Origin: Tateyamaria omphalii
GTDB lineage: Bacteria > Pseudomonadota > Alphaproteobacteria > Rhodobacterales > Rhodobacteraceae
Assembly (NCBI RefSeq): GCF_019802125.1
Contig: NZ_JAHVHT010000002.1
Coordinates: 1-64,000 of the forward strand
DNA length: 64,000 nucleotides
Direction: 5' to 3'
Shown: piece by piece, positions 33,228 to 41,203 of the stretch
Position numbering within the stretch: position 1 is the stretch's first letter
Layout: the number at the start of each line of letters is the position of its first letter
Program-made: the position numbers and the translations under genes
Notes under the pieces: generated by a model
Told to the model about the DNA's origin: nothing
The model's input: the letters and a program-made list of their open reading frames with translations, nothing else
Database searches by the model: none

Positions 33228-34271
33228 ATGCTCGCACGTCCCTCCCCCGACAGCCTCCGCATCACAGCCCAAACCCTCATCGTCGGCGCGATTGGCGCCG
33301 GGATCGCCGAAGCCATCGGCGCCCCCATCGCGGTGCTTACAGGCCCCGCACTGGTGGTCAGCCTCGCCGCCCTGGCAGGGCTGCGCACAGGCATCGACGA
33401 CACGGTGCGCAACCTCGTCTTCCTGCTGGTGGGCGTCTCCATCGGCAGCGGCGTCGACAGCAACGCAACAGAGGCCATGCTGCGCTGGCCCCTCGCCTTC
33501 GCCGCCCTCGGGCTGATGCTCTGGGCCACGCTCTGGCTCTGCGGCAGGCTCCTGCACCACGGCTTCGGCCTCGACAAACGCAGCGCCTACCTCGCCGCGA
33601 CACCCGGCCATCTCAGCTTCGTCGTGGGGCTCTCAACCGGCCTCAACCTCGACACCACACGCATCGTCGTGATCCAGTCCGTCCGGCTCCTCGCGCTCAC
33701 CCTCACCGTCCCCGCCATCGCACTGGCCTTCGGCTTCGAACTCACAGGCCAGGTCCTGCCCCCCGGCCCTCCGATGGCGTGGACCCACCTCGGCCTCCTC
33801 CTCATCGCAGGCCTCGCCCTCGGCTACGCACTGGACAAGATCGGTCTGCCCGCGCCGCTCCTGATCGGTGGCATGGTCGCGTCCGCCCTCGGTCACGCGA
33901 CCGAGGTCACACCGGGGGTCATGCACCCCTGGCTCAGCTACGCCGGGCTGATGACCGTCGGCACCCTGATCGGCGCACGGTTCAACGGCATCACCCGCCG
34001 CGCCCTTGCCCAATCGCTTCTGGCAGGGCTCACCGTCACCACACTCACGGTCCTGATGGCCCTCGCCGCCGCGATCCCGGTCGCCTACACACTCGGCTTC
34101 GACCCCACCCACGTCCTGATCGCCTTCGCCCCCGGAGGCTTGGAGACCATGATCGCAATGGGCGTCGTCCTCGGCGCAAACCCCGGCTTCGTCGCGGCTG
34201 CCCACGTCTCCCGCCTCCTCTTCCTGACAATCCTCCTCCCCGCCTTCGTCGGCCGCCTCCAACGCGCCTGA
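33228..34271 (+). CDS. AbrB-family membrane protein (duplicated AbrB/'ammonia monooxygenase' family)
   Basis: 347 residues, about ten hydrophobic helices in two similar halves, typical of this family (PF05145 type). Marks: PGHLSFVVGLSTGLNLDTTRIVVIQSVRLL in the first half and FAPGGLETMIAMGVVLGANPGFVAAAHVSRLL in the second. Despite database names it is no ammonia monooxygenase and no AbrB DNA-binding domain; probably a transporter or membrane regulator of unknown substrate. Divergent from fdhF; a family B repeat follows 8 nt after the stop. Confidence 0.87.
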   Translation: MLARPSPDSLRITAQTLIVGAIGAGIAEAIGAPIAVLTGPALVVSLAALAGLRTGIDDTVRNLVFLLVGVSIGSGVDSNATEAMLRWPLAFAALGLMLWATLWLCGRLLHHGFGLDKRSAYLAATPGHLSFVVGLSTGLNLDTTRIVVIQSVRLLALTLTVPAIALAFGFELTGQVLPPGPPMAWTHLGLLLIAGLALGYALDKIGLPAPLLIGGMVASALGHATEVTPGVMHPWLSYAGLMTVGTLIGARFNGITRRALAQSLLAGLTVTTLTVLMALAAAIPVAYTLGFDPTHVLIAFAPGGLETMIAMGVVLGANPGFVAAAHVSRLLFLTILLPAFVGRLQRA

Positions 34272-34278
34272 TCCACCC

Positions 34279-34309
34279 TTCATCTTGCAAAATAAACTCC
34301 CGCCGGAGG
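34279..34309 (+). repeat. Dispersed gene-end repeat, family B
   Basis: TTCATCTTGCAAAATAAACT followed by CCCGCCGGAGG, just after the AbrB-type gene stop. The right part forms a small hairpin. Copies at 15471-15504, 23904-23937, 38326-38348. Confidence 0.7.
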
Positions 34310-34372
34310 CTCCCGCACTTTCCACAGGCACAGCACCGGCCTAGAACAGGGACAACTGAACAACAGGCACCC

Positions 34373-35026
34373 ATGTCCCACATCACTCTTATCCGCCACG
34401 GCCAGGCCAACACCCATGCCAAGGACGAAGCCAGCTACGACCAGCTCTCGGGCCTCGGCCACCAACAATCGGCCTGGCTCGGCGACCACATGCGGTCCAC
34501 GCACCAGCACCACACACGGCTCTACACCGGCACCCTGCGCAGGCACCGCGAAACGGCCAAAGGCATGGACACAGGCATGAAGGCCACCGAAGACCCACGC
34601 CTGAACGAACTTGAATACTTCACCATGGCCCAAGCCCTGGAGGTCGAGCACGGCATCCCCGTTCCCACCGCGCCCTCGGAATTCGTCCACCACTTCCCCA
34701 AGGTACTGGCCCACTGGCAAGACGACAAACTCGACAACGTCCCCGAACGGTTCTCCGAGTTCGAAAAACGGATCAAGGACGCGCTAACCGAGATCGGCCA
34801 AGGTGAGGGCCCCGCCCTTGTCGTCACTTCGGGTGGACTCATCGCCATGACCATGCGGCTCCACCTCGGGCTCGAAGTCACCGCCATGGCGAACGTGGCG
34901 CTCGCGATCATGAACACGTCGATGCACCGCCTGCACCCCATCGGCGGCACATGGTCGCCGGTGATGTTCAATGCCGTCCCGCACCTCGAACACCCCGACC
35001 GCCACCACGCTCAAACGCACGTTTAG
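34373..35026 (+). CDS. Histidine phosphatase family protein
   Basis: 217 residues from ATG 34373 (MSHITLIRHGQAN). The catalytic RHG (residues 8-10) and the second conserved His region (VVTSGGLIAM, with Ser-Gly-Gly where phosphoglycerate-mutase-like enzymes carry GH) show the branch 1 fold. The replaced second His suggests altered or weak activity. First gene of a four-gene plus-strand operon with a GST and two saccharopine dehydrogenase-type genes; its link to that pathway is unclear. Confidence 0.85.
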   Translation: MSHITLIRHGQANTHAKDEASYDQLSGLGHQQSAWLGDHMRSTHQHHTRLYTGTLRRHRETAKGMDTGMKATEDPRLNELEYFTMAQALEVEHGIPVPTAPSEFVHHFPKVLAHWQDDKLDNVPERFSEFEKRIKDALTEIGQGEGPALVVTSGGLIAMTMRLHLGLEVTAMANVALAIMNTSMHRLHPIGGTWSPVMFNAVPHLEHPDRHHAQTHV

Positions 35027-35035
35027 AGGCCAAAG

Positions 35036-35647
35036 ATGAAACTCTACTACGCCACCGGCACCATCTCGATCGCCGTCGCCATCGCACTGGAAGAGGCGGG
35101 GCTAGACTACGACACCCACCAACTCAACTTCGCAGCGGGTGACCAGCAATCCCCCGATTACACGGCCATCAACCCCAAAGGCCGCGTCCCCGCCCTCGAC
35201 GTAAACGGCACGATCCTCACCGAAACCGGCGCGCTCCTCGACTACATCGCGACACAAACGCCGGGCCTCATGCCTACGGACCAGATCCAGGCAGCCAAGG
35301 CGCGCAGCGTCATGTACTACCTTGCCTCCACCATGCACGTGAACCACGCCCACAAAATGCGCGGCCACCGCTGGGCGGACAACGAATCCAGCTGGCAAGA
35401 CATGACAGCCAAAGTCCCCGAGACCATGACCGCCTCCGCCCAATTCGTCGAAACCGACTGCCTCGTCGGCCCCTACATCCTCGGCGACACGTTCACACTG
35501 GCCGACGCCTACCTCTTCATGGTCTGCACATGGCTGCCGGGCGATGGCGTCGACCTCGCCCCCTTCCCCAAACTCCGCACCTTCATGGCTGCGATGGAAG
35601 CGCGCGACAGCGTCAAAACCATCCGCGCCAAAGGAATGCTCGGATGA
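35036..35647 (+). CDS. Glutathione S-transferase family protein
   Basis: 203 residues: thioredoxin-like N-terminal domain (MKLYYATGTISIAVAIALEEAGLDY, with Ser in SIA as the likely thiolate-activating residue; cis-Pro in GRVPALD; ESGAL-like TETGAL) and a helical C-terminal domain with GDTFTLADAYLFMV. Lies 9 nt after the phosphatase and its stop overlaps the saccharopine gene start (ATGA). Substrate unknown. Confidence 0.88.
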   Translation: MKLYYATGTISIAVAIALEEAGLDYDTHQLNFAAGDQQSPDYTAINPKGRVPALDVNGTILTETGALLDYIATQTPGLMPTDQIQAAKARSVMYYLASTMHVNHAHKMRGHRWADNESSWQDMTAKVPETMTASAQFVETDCLVGPYILGDTFTLADAYLFMVCTWLPGDGVDLAPFPKLRTFMAAMEARDSVKTIRAKGMLG

Positions 35648-36708
35648 CACATCTCTGGGTCCGCGCCGAACAACGCGCCAACGAAGACCGCGTGGGCCTC
35701 ACCCCCGAAGGCACGGCCAAACTCATCGCCGCCGGGATCAAGGTCACAGTCGAAGACAGCCAAACCCGCTGCATCCCGACGGACCGCTACGCCCAGGCGG
35801 GCGCCACCATCGCCCCTGAAAACGCATGGCCCAGCGCGCCGGAAAACGCGATCATCTTCGGCCTCAAGGAACTCCCCGAAGATGGCACGCCCCTGCCGCA
35901 CAAACACATCATGTTCGGCCACGCCTACAAGGGGCAGCCCGCGGGCCAGATCCTCCTGCAACGGTTCAAGGCAGGCGGCGGCACCCTCTACGATCTCGAA
36001 TACCTCGTCGACGAGGCAGGCAAACGGGTCGCCGCCTTCGGCTACTGGGCGGGCTACGCCGGCGCGGCAGTCGCCCTCAAATGCTGGATCGCCCAACAAC
36101 ACGGCCGCACCGCAGGCCCGGTACAGGCCTACCCCAGCTCCAACCACCTGCTGGCAGAACTCCAATCCGACCTCGTCGCCACGGGCACCCAGCGGCCCAC
36201 CGCCCTCATCATCGGCGCCTTGGGCCGCGTCGCCTCAGGGGCCGCAGACCTCTGCACCGTCATGGGCGTGCCCACCACCCGCTGGGACATCGAAGAAACC
36301 AAACACGGCGGACCCTTCCCCGAAATCCTCCAACACAACCTCTTCTTCAACTGCATCCTCGCACGGCCCGGCACGCCGGTCTTCGTCCCCGCCGACACAC
36401 CCCACAAACCCCGCAAGCTGACCGTCATCGGCGACATCGCCTGCGACCCCGACAGCGACTTCTCCCCGATCAAGGTCTACGACCGCACCACCACATGGGA
36501 CGCCCCCGCACTCCGGGTCCACGACAGCCCCCCACTCGACGTCACCGCCATCGACAACCTGCCCTCCATGCTCCCGGTCGAAAGCAGCGAAGACTACGCC
36601 GACCAGCTGCTGCCCAGCCTCCTGACGCTGCATGATCTGACCGCAAACGTCTGGGGCCGGGCAAAACACACCTTCGACCAGGCCACACAATCCGTTTCTT
36701 CTGACTGA
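35644..36708 (+). CDS. Saccharopine dehydrogenase (lysine-forming, LYS1-like)
   Basis: 354 residues from ATG 35644 (MTHLWVRAEQRANEDRVGLTP). An AlaDh/PNT-like N-terminal domain is followed by a Rossmann domain (ALIIGALGRVASGAADL). Family marks DLEYLVDEAGKRVAAFGYWAGYAGAAVAL and WDIEETKHGGPF match NAD-dependent saccharopine dehydrogenase, interconverting lysine + 2-oxoglutarate with saccharopine. The last codons (SVSSD-stop) lie in a family A repeat. Operon: GST before, LYS9-type gene after. Confidence 0.9.
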   Translation: MTHLWVRAEQRANEDRVGLTPEGTAKLIAAGIKVTVEDSQTRCIPTDRYAQAGATIAPENAWPSAPENAIIFGLKELPEDGTPLPHKHIMFGHAYKGQPAGQILLQRFKAGGGTLYDLEYLVDEAGKRVAAFGYWAGYAGAAVALKCWIAQQHGRTAGPVQAYPSSNHLLAELQSDLVATGTQRPTALIIGALGRVASGAADLCTVMGVPTTRWDIEETKHGGPFPEILQHNLFFNCILARPGTPVFVPADTPHKPRKLTVIGDIACDPDSDFSPIKVYDRTTTWDAPALRVHDSPPLDVTAIDNLPSMLPVESSEDYADQLLPSLLTLHDLTANVWGRAKHTFDQATQSVSSD

Positions 36709-36714
36709 AAATAC
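36695..36714 (+). repeat. Dispersed repeat, family A
   Basis: TTTCTTCTGACTGAAAATAC; it contains the stop codon TGA of the LYS1-type gene. Followed by CGGGG and the hairpin CTGGGG/CCCCAG (36723-36739). Copies at 50416-50434 and 58912-58930, degenerate at 30221-30240. Confidence 0.8.
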
Positions 36715-36766
36715 GACGGGGTCTGGGGTGGAACCCCAGTCCAACCGCCAACAAAGGACGCAACGC

Positions 36767-37900
36767 ATGACTATCCACTGGTGCGGCACCGGCCTCTCCG
36801 CCATCCCCGGCCTCAAACGGTTGATCGAGCTGGGCTACCCGGTCACAGTCTGGAACCGCACGGTGGCCAAAGCACGGGACGCCGTTGGCAGCTACACGCA
36901 AGACATCCGCGCCTTCGACCTCCACGCAGTCAAGGACGCCCTGCAACCGGGCGACACCGTGGTCTCCATGCTGCCCGGCGACTGGCACGTCCCGCTGGCC
37001 CAGGCCGCGATCGACGCCAAAGCGCACTTCGTCTCCTCCAGCTACATCGCCCCGGAAATGCGCGCACTCGATCAAAAGGCCAAGGAAGCAGGCGTGGCAC
37101 TGGTCAACGAAGTGGGCCTCGACCCCGGTATCGACCACCTGATGGCGCACCACCTCGTCGCTGCCTACCGCAACTCAGGCGCCTATGACGACAGCAACCG
37201 GATCAGCTTCACATCCTATTGCGGCGGTGTCCCCAAACACGCCAACGCCTTCCGCTACAAATTCAGCTGGGCACCGGTCGGCGTTTTAAAAGCCCTCAAA
37301 TCCCCCTCCAAATCCATACGAGCAGGCGAAGAACTGACGGTCACCAAACCCTGGGACGCGATCACCACGTACTCCGCCCCGCTGCCGCAGCCAGAAACGT
37401 TCGAGGTCTACCCAAACCGCGACAGCCTCCCCTTCATGGCCGAATACGGCTTCGACCCGAAATGGGAGGTGCATGAGTTCGTCCGCGGCACCCTGCGGCT
37501 CAACGGCTGGGCGGACGCATGGAAAGACGTCTTTGCAGAGATCGAAACCAACCCCAGCGACACGCGGCTGGCCGAAATGTCGGACAAACTGCTGGTAGAA
37601 AACAGCTATGCCGAGGGTGAGCCCGACCGCGTGATCCTCTGCGTCGATCTCATGGCTGAAAACGCGACAGGCACCGCTTGGCACCAAACCTATGTGATGG
37701 ATGCCTGGGGCGACGCGCGCGGCACGGCCATGGCACGGCTCGTGTCGATCCCGGTCTCACTTGCGGTTCAGGCGGCCCAGGGCGGTGCGATCAAACCGGG
37801 CGTTCACGCAGCACCCTCCGACGGGCACCTCGTCGCCAACTGGATGGACGAAATCAGCCGCCTCGCCCAACACCTCGCCATCGTCGACCACACGCCGTAG
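36767..37900 (+). CDS. Saccharopine dehydrogenase (glutamate-forming, LYS9-like)
   Basis: 377 residues from ATG 36767 (MTIHWCGTGLSAIPGLKRLIELG), with AAAGGA upstream. N-terminal nucleotide-binding motif, then EVGLDPGIDHLMAHHLV, characteristic of glutamate-forming saccharopine dehydrogenase, and SYCGGVPKHANAFRYKFSWAP. It would convert saccharopine to aminoadipate semialdehyde + glutamate. Together with the LYS1-type gene this gives a lysine-catabolic saccharopine route. Stop TAG lies in a family D repeat. Confidence 0.9.
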   Translation: MTIHWCGTGLSAIPGLKRLIELGYPVTVWNRTVAKARDAVGSYTQDIRAFDLHAVKDALQPGDTVVSMLPGDWHVPLAQAAIDAKAHFVSSSYIAPEMRALDQKAKEAGVALVNEVGLDPGIDHLMAHHLVAAYRNSGAYDDSNRISFTSYCGGVPKHANAFRYKFSWAPVGVLKALKSPSKSIRAGEELTVTKPWDAITTYSAPLPQPETFEVYPNRDSLPFMAEYGFDPKWEVHEFVRGTLRLNGWADAWKDVFAEIETNPSDTRLAEMSDKLLVENSYAEGEPDRVILCVDLMAENATGTAWHQTYVMDAWGDARGTAMARLVSIPVSLAVQAAQGGAIKPGVHAAPSDGHLVANWMDEISRLAQHLAIVDHTP

Positions 37901-37913
37901 GGCGGGGTTCACC
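37898..37913. repeat. Dispersed hairpin repeat, family D (partial)
   Basis: TAGGGCGGGGTTCACC, whose first three bases are the stop codon of the LYS9-type gene. The right hairpin arm is degenerate here. Full copy at 19620-19644. Confidence 0.55.
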
Positions 37914-37919
37914 ACACCC

Positions 37920-38243
37920 TCACCGCAAGAGCGCATCCTCATCATCCCCAAGCGGCAGGCCCAACGCCTCCATCCCCGCCTCAAGATGATCGGTGAAATG
38001 CGGCGTGCCCAACAGGTAGTCCGCACAGGGCGTGGTGGCTTCGGCTTCGGCGGTATGCAGCGCCTCGCTCCAGTCATCGGGTTCGAACGCGCCGCGCCCG
38101 ACCCACATGATCGCGATCAACTCGGCCTGTTCGTCCGTATCCAGCCGGTCGATCAGCCCGCGCAATTCCGCCTCGGCCCGCTCCAACTCGCGGCCCATCA
38201 ACACCACCTGCGCCACCACGGCGCGCTCAATCTCAAGGTCCAT
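37920..38243 (-). CDS. DUF3775 family protein
   Basis: 107 residues from ATG 38243 (MDLEIERAVVAQVVLMGRELERAE), where AGGAGG precedes; the frame extends to 38276 without a signal. The all-helical acidic pattern with DEQAELIAIMWVGRG and DYLLGTPHFTDHLEAGMEALG matches the DUF3775 family of small proteins with unknown function. It is convergent with the saccharopine operon. Its upstream region is long and repeat-rich. Confidence 0.8.
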   Translation of the reverse strand: MDLEIERAVVAQVVLMGRELERAEAELRGLIDRLDTDEQAELIAIMWVGRGAFEPDDWSEALHTAEAEATTPCADYLLGTPHFTDHLEAGMEALGLPLGDDEDALLR

Positions 38244-38325
38244 AAACAACCCTCCTGACCAGACCTTTGCGCACACAAGGAAGGTGGGCCTTGATCCGGA
38301 TCAAATGGACGCGGAACCCGCTCCC

Positions 38326-38348
38326 TTCTCTTGCAAGGTAAACTCTCC
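38326..38348 (+). repeat. Dispersed gene-end repeat, family B (partial)
   Basis: TTCTCTTGCAAGGTAAACTC then TCC, lacking the G-rich right part of other copies at 15471, 23904 and 34279. Confidence 0.5.
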
Positions 38349-38493
38349 ACCATCGCACGACAGGCGGTTTTGCCGCCGCGAGGGAAGGGCCGGGACGCTT
38401 ACCCGCAGGAAAATCTGAACAGGAAGCTAACCGCTCTGCCCAAACCTTAACGCGGGCCAAGTCTGAACAGGAGTTTAACACACCTGCGCTCTC

Positions 38494-38603
38494 CAAAATA
38501 CGCAGTTTTGACGCCAAAATGTGTAGTTTCGGGAATCCGCCGAAAAACAGGGGCCGACGCGCCCCTGCAAAACGCGCAATTTCACGCTCAAAATGTGCGT
38601 TTT
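38494..38603. repeat. Pair of related 36-nt units around a hairpin
   Basis: Units CAAAATACGCAGTTTTGACG... (38494-38529) and CAAAACGCGCAATTTCACGC... (38568-38603) agree at about two thirds of positions without gaps, both containing AAAATGTG, and each is partly self-complementary. Between them CAGGGGC/GCCCCTG (38548-38567) forms a 7-bp hairpin. Confidence 0.55.
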
Positions 38604-38650
38604 ACCAAAAATCAACCATCGCACGCCCCGTTAACCCCGGCGCGCGGTGC

Positions 38651-39388
38651 TCAGGCAAAGATACGGTAGTACAGCCAGTCGGGCAGAAACTGGGACCCGC
38701 GAAACAGCAGCGAAAAGAAGGTCGGAAAACTCTTCTTGAACCCATCGGTCAGCATGTGCTCGAACATCTCACGCGCGGCCTGCTCCGGCTCCATGATAAA
38801 CGGCATCTTGAAGTCGTTCTTGTCCGTCAACTGCGTCTTGATAAAGCCCGGATTGGCCACCTGCACCCGTACGCCCGTGTCCTTCAAATCGGCGTACATG
38901 CACTCAGCAAGCGACATCGTCGCAGCCTTCGACGCGGTATACCCAATCGACCCCGGAAGCCCCCTGAAACCCGTCAGGGACGAGGTCAAAACGATATGCC
39001 CCGCGTCCTTCGCGACAAAGGCAGGAACCACCTGTCCCAGTACCCGCATGAAGCCGGTAAAGTTCACATCCGCCATCGTCGTGGCCTGTTCGGCATTCCA
39101 CTCCTTGGCCGAAAAAGGCCAATAAACTCCGGCCAGTAGCACCAGTCCGTCAATCTCGCCCACCGCCTCGGCAGCGGCCTTGACGCTGTCGTCATCGGCA
39201 ATGTCGATGGTCTGGTAAGATGCCTTCCCCGGCAGCTCTTCGACCAGTTCTTTCAACTTGTCCTCGCTGCGCGACGACACGATCACCTCGATCCCTGCGC
39301 GGCTCATGCAATGGGCCAGCGCGCGGCCCAACCCGTCGCCCGCGCCCACCAGCCAGTATCGTTTGCCGCTCAGGGAATTGTCAGTCAT
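38651..39388 (-). CDS. Short-chain dehydrogenase of the RpoE-linked operon
   Basis: 245-residue SDR: glycine-rich VGAGDGLGRA (about 14-23), LLAG in place of NNAG, catalytic S137, Y150 and K154 (GYTASKAA). A C-terminal hydrophobic stretch (FKKSFPTFFSLLFRGSQFLPDWLYYRIFA) may attach it to the membrane. Last of five tightly packed minus-strand genes diverging from rpoE. Homologues are in the Rhodobacter sphaeroides group I sigma-E operon (there RSP_1087-1091 by my memory). A lipid-related substrate is likely but not shown. Confidence 0.88.
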   Translation of the reverse strand: MTDNSLSGKRYWLVGAGDGLGRALAHCMSRAGIEVIVSSRSEDKLKELVEELPGKASYQTIDIADDDSVKAAAEAVGEIDGLVLLAGVYWPFSAKEWNAEQATTMADVNFTGFMRVLGQVVPAFVAKDAGHIVLTSSLTGFRGLPGSIGYTASKAATMSLAECMYADLKDTGVRVQVANPGFIKTQLTDKNDFKMPFIMEPEQAAREMFEHMLTDGFKKSFPTFFSLLFRGSQFLPDWLYYRIFA

Positions 39389-39966
39389 GCTGCTTCTTTC
39401 AACTCTTCATTTGCGGGGCGCATGGTCGCCACCAGCTCAGCCACCTTGATCCCGTATTTCCGAAACTGCGACCGGTTCACGATGGTTCCGTTCGGCGCCA
39501 GATACATCCAGTCTACTGTGTCGAGCACATGCCCACCCGACGCTTCCGGCAGGCGGAATTTGTACTTCAACTGCACCGAATTGCCGGATTGTTGCCCCGA
39601 CCCGTCGCCCACAACGTCATCCGCGCGCGCCAGAATCTTTCCATCATTTCCGATGGTTAACCTCCACGCGCGCGTCTGCTGCGACCCGTCATCATAGGTA
39701 AACACCTCGTCCATGACGCCGGTGTTCCCTTCCCACTTGCAATCGAACTCTCCGACAAACCGCGACGACACACGCCCTGTCGGACCGAAGATCACGCCCT
39801 CACAAATTATCGGTCCATTCAGATGCGTACGGACATCGAATTGCGGCCCGTTGCCCAGTGCATAGTCTTCGGGGCTCTGCGCCAGAAAGTCGGCATAGCG
39901 CGACCGGCTCCAGCCAATCAGCAAAACGAACACAGCCCCGACAAGGGCAAAGATCAAACCGTCCAT
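39385..39966 (-). CDS. DUF3833 family lipoprotein-like membrane protein
   Basis: 193 residues with an N-terminal hydrophobic anchor (MDGLIFALVGAVFVLLIGWS) and a beta-rich domain (FDVRTHLNGPIICEGVIFGPTGRVSSRFVGEF; DEVFTYDDGSQQTRAWRL), matching DUF3833. Its stop overlaps the SDR start by 4 nt and it begins 1 nt after the MFS gene stop. Conserved component of the RpoE-linked operon, biochemical role unknown. Confidence 0.85.
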   Translation of the reverse strand: MDGLIFALVGAVFVLLIGWSRSRYADFLAQSPEDYALGNGPQFDVRTHLNGPIICEGVIFGPTGRVSSRFVGEFDCKWEGNTGVMDEVFTYDDGSQQTRAWRLTIGNDGKILARADDVVGDGSGQQSGNSVQLKYKFRLPEASGGHVLDTVDWMYLAPNGTIVNRSQFRKYGIKVAELVATMRPANEELKEAA

Positions 39967-39967
39967 G

Positions 39968-41203
39968 TCACGTCTCCTTCAAATCTGTCGTGGCAAGCAG
40001 CGCGATGGCCACGACCTTGAGGCCACAAGGCACGGCTGCATAGAGCAGCGTGAGAAGCGTCAGCGCTTCGGGCGGATGGGTGGCCGCACCGCTGTCGAAA
40101 CCGGCCCGCTCAAGCGCGGGCAACAGGGTGACGGCAGCAAAGGCCAGGGTAAATTTCGACACAAAGGCCCACAGGCCAAACCCTTCGGACGCCGAGGGGC
40201 TGATGCGCGCCATGCGGGTGGCAAACACGGCAGGCAGCACAGTCAGGTCGGCGCCCAGGGTGGCACCAGACAAGGCACAGATGATCGCAAAGGCGAACCA
40301 GTCGCCCGGCCCCAGTGTAACGGCCCATCCAAAGGCACAAATCGCCAAGACCATCGCGCTTAACAGCACGGGTTTGGGGCCGTAGCGTTCAGCCAAACGC
40401 CCCCAGATTGGGGCTGCCAGGGCGGCGCAGAGGAAGAACAGCAAAAGCAGCGGTCCTTCGAAGCCGGGCGCCTCCAACCTACTCTCGACAAAGAACAAAA
40501 ACAGCGTGGAACTGACTGCCACGGGTGCCGCATTAACAAGCGCAATCAGCAAAAGCCTGCGCGCAAGCGCATCGCCAAGCACCGCCTTGAACCCCACCGA
40601 CGGCGGCAAGCCATCACTAACCCACTCGCCCCGCATCATCACCAGCGCCGCAAAGGCCAGAACGGCAAATCCAACCGCGAACCCGGCAAAGGGTGCCCCG
40701 ATGAAACCACCCAGCATGACCGGCGCAATGGCGGCCACACAAACGCCCAACAACGCCCCGGTCTCGCGCCAGCGCGCAAGCATCAAATGCCCCTGCCCGG
40801 GCAGGCGATCCGCCTTCACAACCCCTTGGGCGTAGAAGTTGATCGTCAGGAAGCTGAAGGCCGAAAACACGCCCGTCAGCATGAGCGCAAACCACACCAA
40901 CGGCGGTAGAAGCGGCGGCACGGCAAAGAGCCCCAACATCGACAGCGCCATGACAGCGCAGCCGATCAGAACGGCCACCCCCCGACGCGACCGCAGCGCT
41001 TCGGACAGCCGTCCAAAGAGCGGATCCTGCACCACGTCCAGCAGACGCAAGCCAAACAAAACGGCGCCCAAGGCGGCAAGCGACACACCGTACTCATCGA
41101 CGTAAAACTTGGGTGCATGGATGTAAATCGGCAGCCCGGCCGCGCTCAGCAACGCGGCAAAGACCGCGTAGGCTGGCAGACGTGTGGGCTGCGCATTGCT
41201 CAC
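39968..41203 (-). CDS. MFS transporter of the RpoE-linked operon
   Basis: 411 residues from GTG 41203 (VSNAQPTRLPAYAVFAALL), chosen because GGAGGAGGT precedes and GTGA overlaps the DUF1365 stop; the longer frame only overlaps that gene. About 12 transmembrane helices; the first-loop RLLDVVQDPLFGRLSEALRSRRG resembles the GPH cation symporter/MFS_2 branch (melibiose carrier-like). Substrate unknown; family copies accompany rpoE-chrR in other Rhodobacterales. Confidence 0.87.
   Translation of the reverse strand: MSNAQPTRLPAYAVFAALLSAAGLPIYIHAPKFYVDEYGVSLAALGAVLFGLRLLDVVQDPLFGRLSEALRSRRGVAVLIGCAVMALSMLGLFAVPPLLPPLVWFALMLTGVFSAFSFLTINFYAQGVVKADRLPGQGHLMLARWRETGALLGVCVAAIAPVMLGGFIGAPFAGFAVGFAVLAFAALVMMRGEWVSDGLPPSVGFKAVLGDALARRLLLIALVNAAPVAVSSTLFLFFVESRLEAPGFEGPLLLLFFLCAALAAPIWGRLAERYGPKPVLLSAMVLAICAFGWAVTLGPGDWFAFAIICALSGATLGADLTVLPAVFATRMARISPSASEGFGLWAFVSKFTLAFAAVTLLPALERAGFDSGAATHPPEALTLLTLLYAAVPCGLKVVAIALLATTDLKET

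Larger units (their letters stand above)
38244..38650. other. Repeat-rich intergenic region upstream of the DUF3775 gene
   Basis: 407 bases with no supported gene. Contains a family B repeat copy (38326-38348), a direct repeat of TCTGAACAGGA (38414 and 38462), two related 36-nt units (38494-38529, 38568-38603) and a hairpin between them (38548-38567). Some of this may control the DUF3775 gene or end the SDR operon transcript. Confidence 0.7.
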
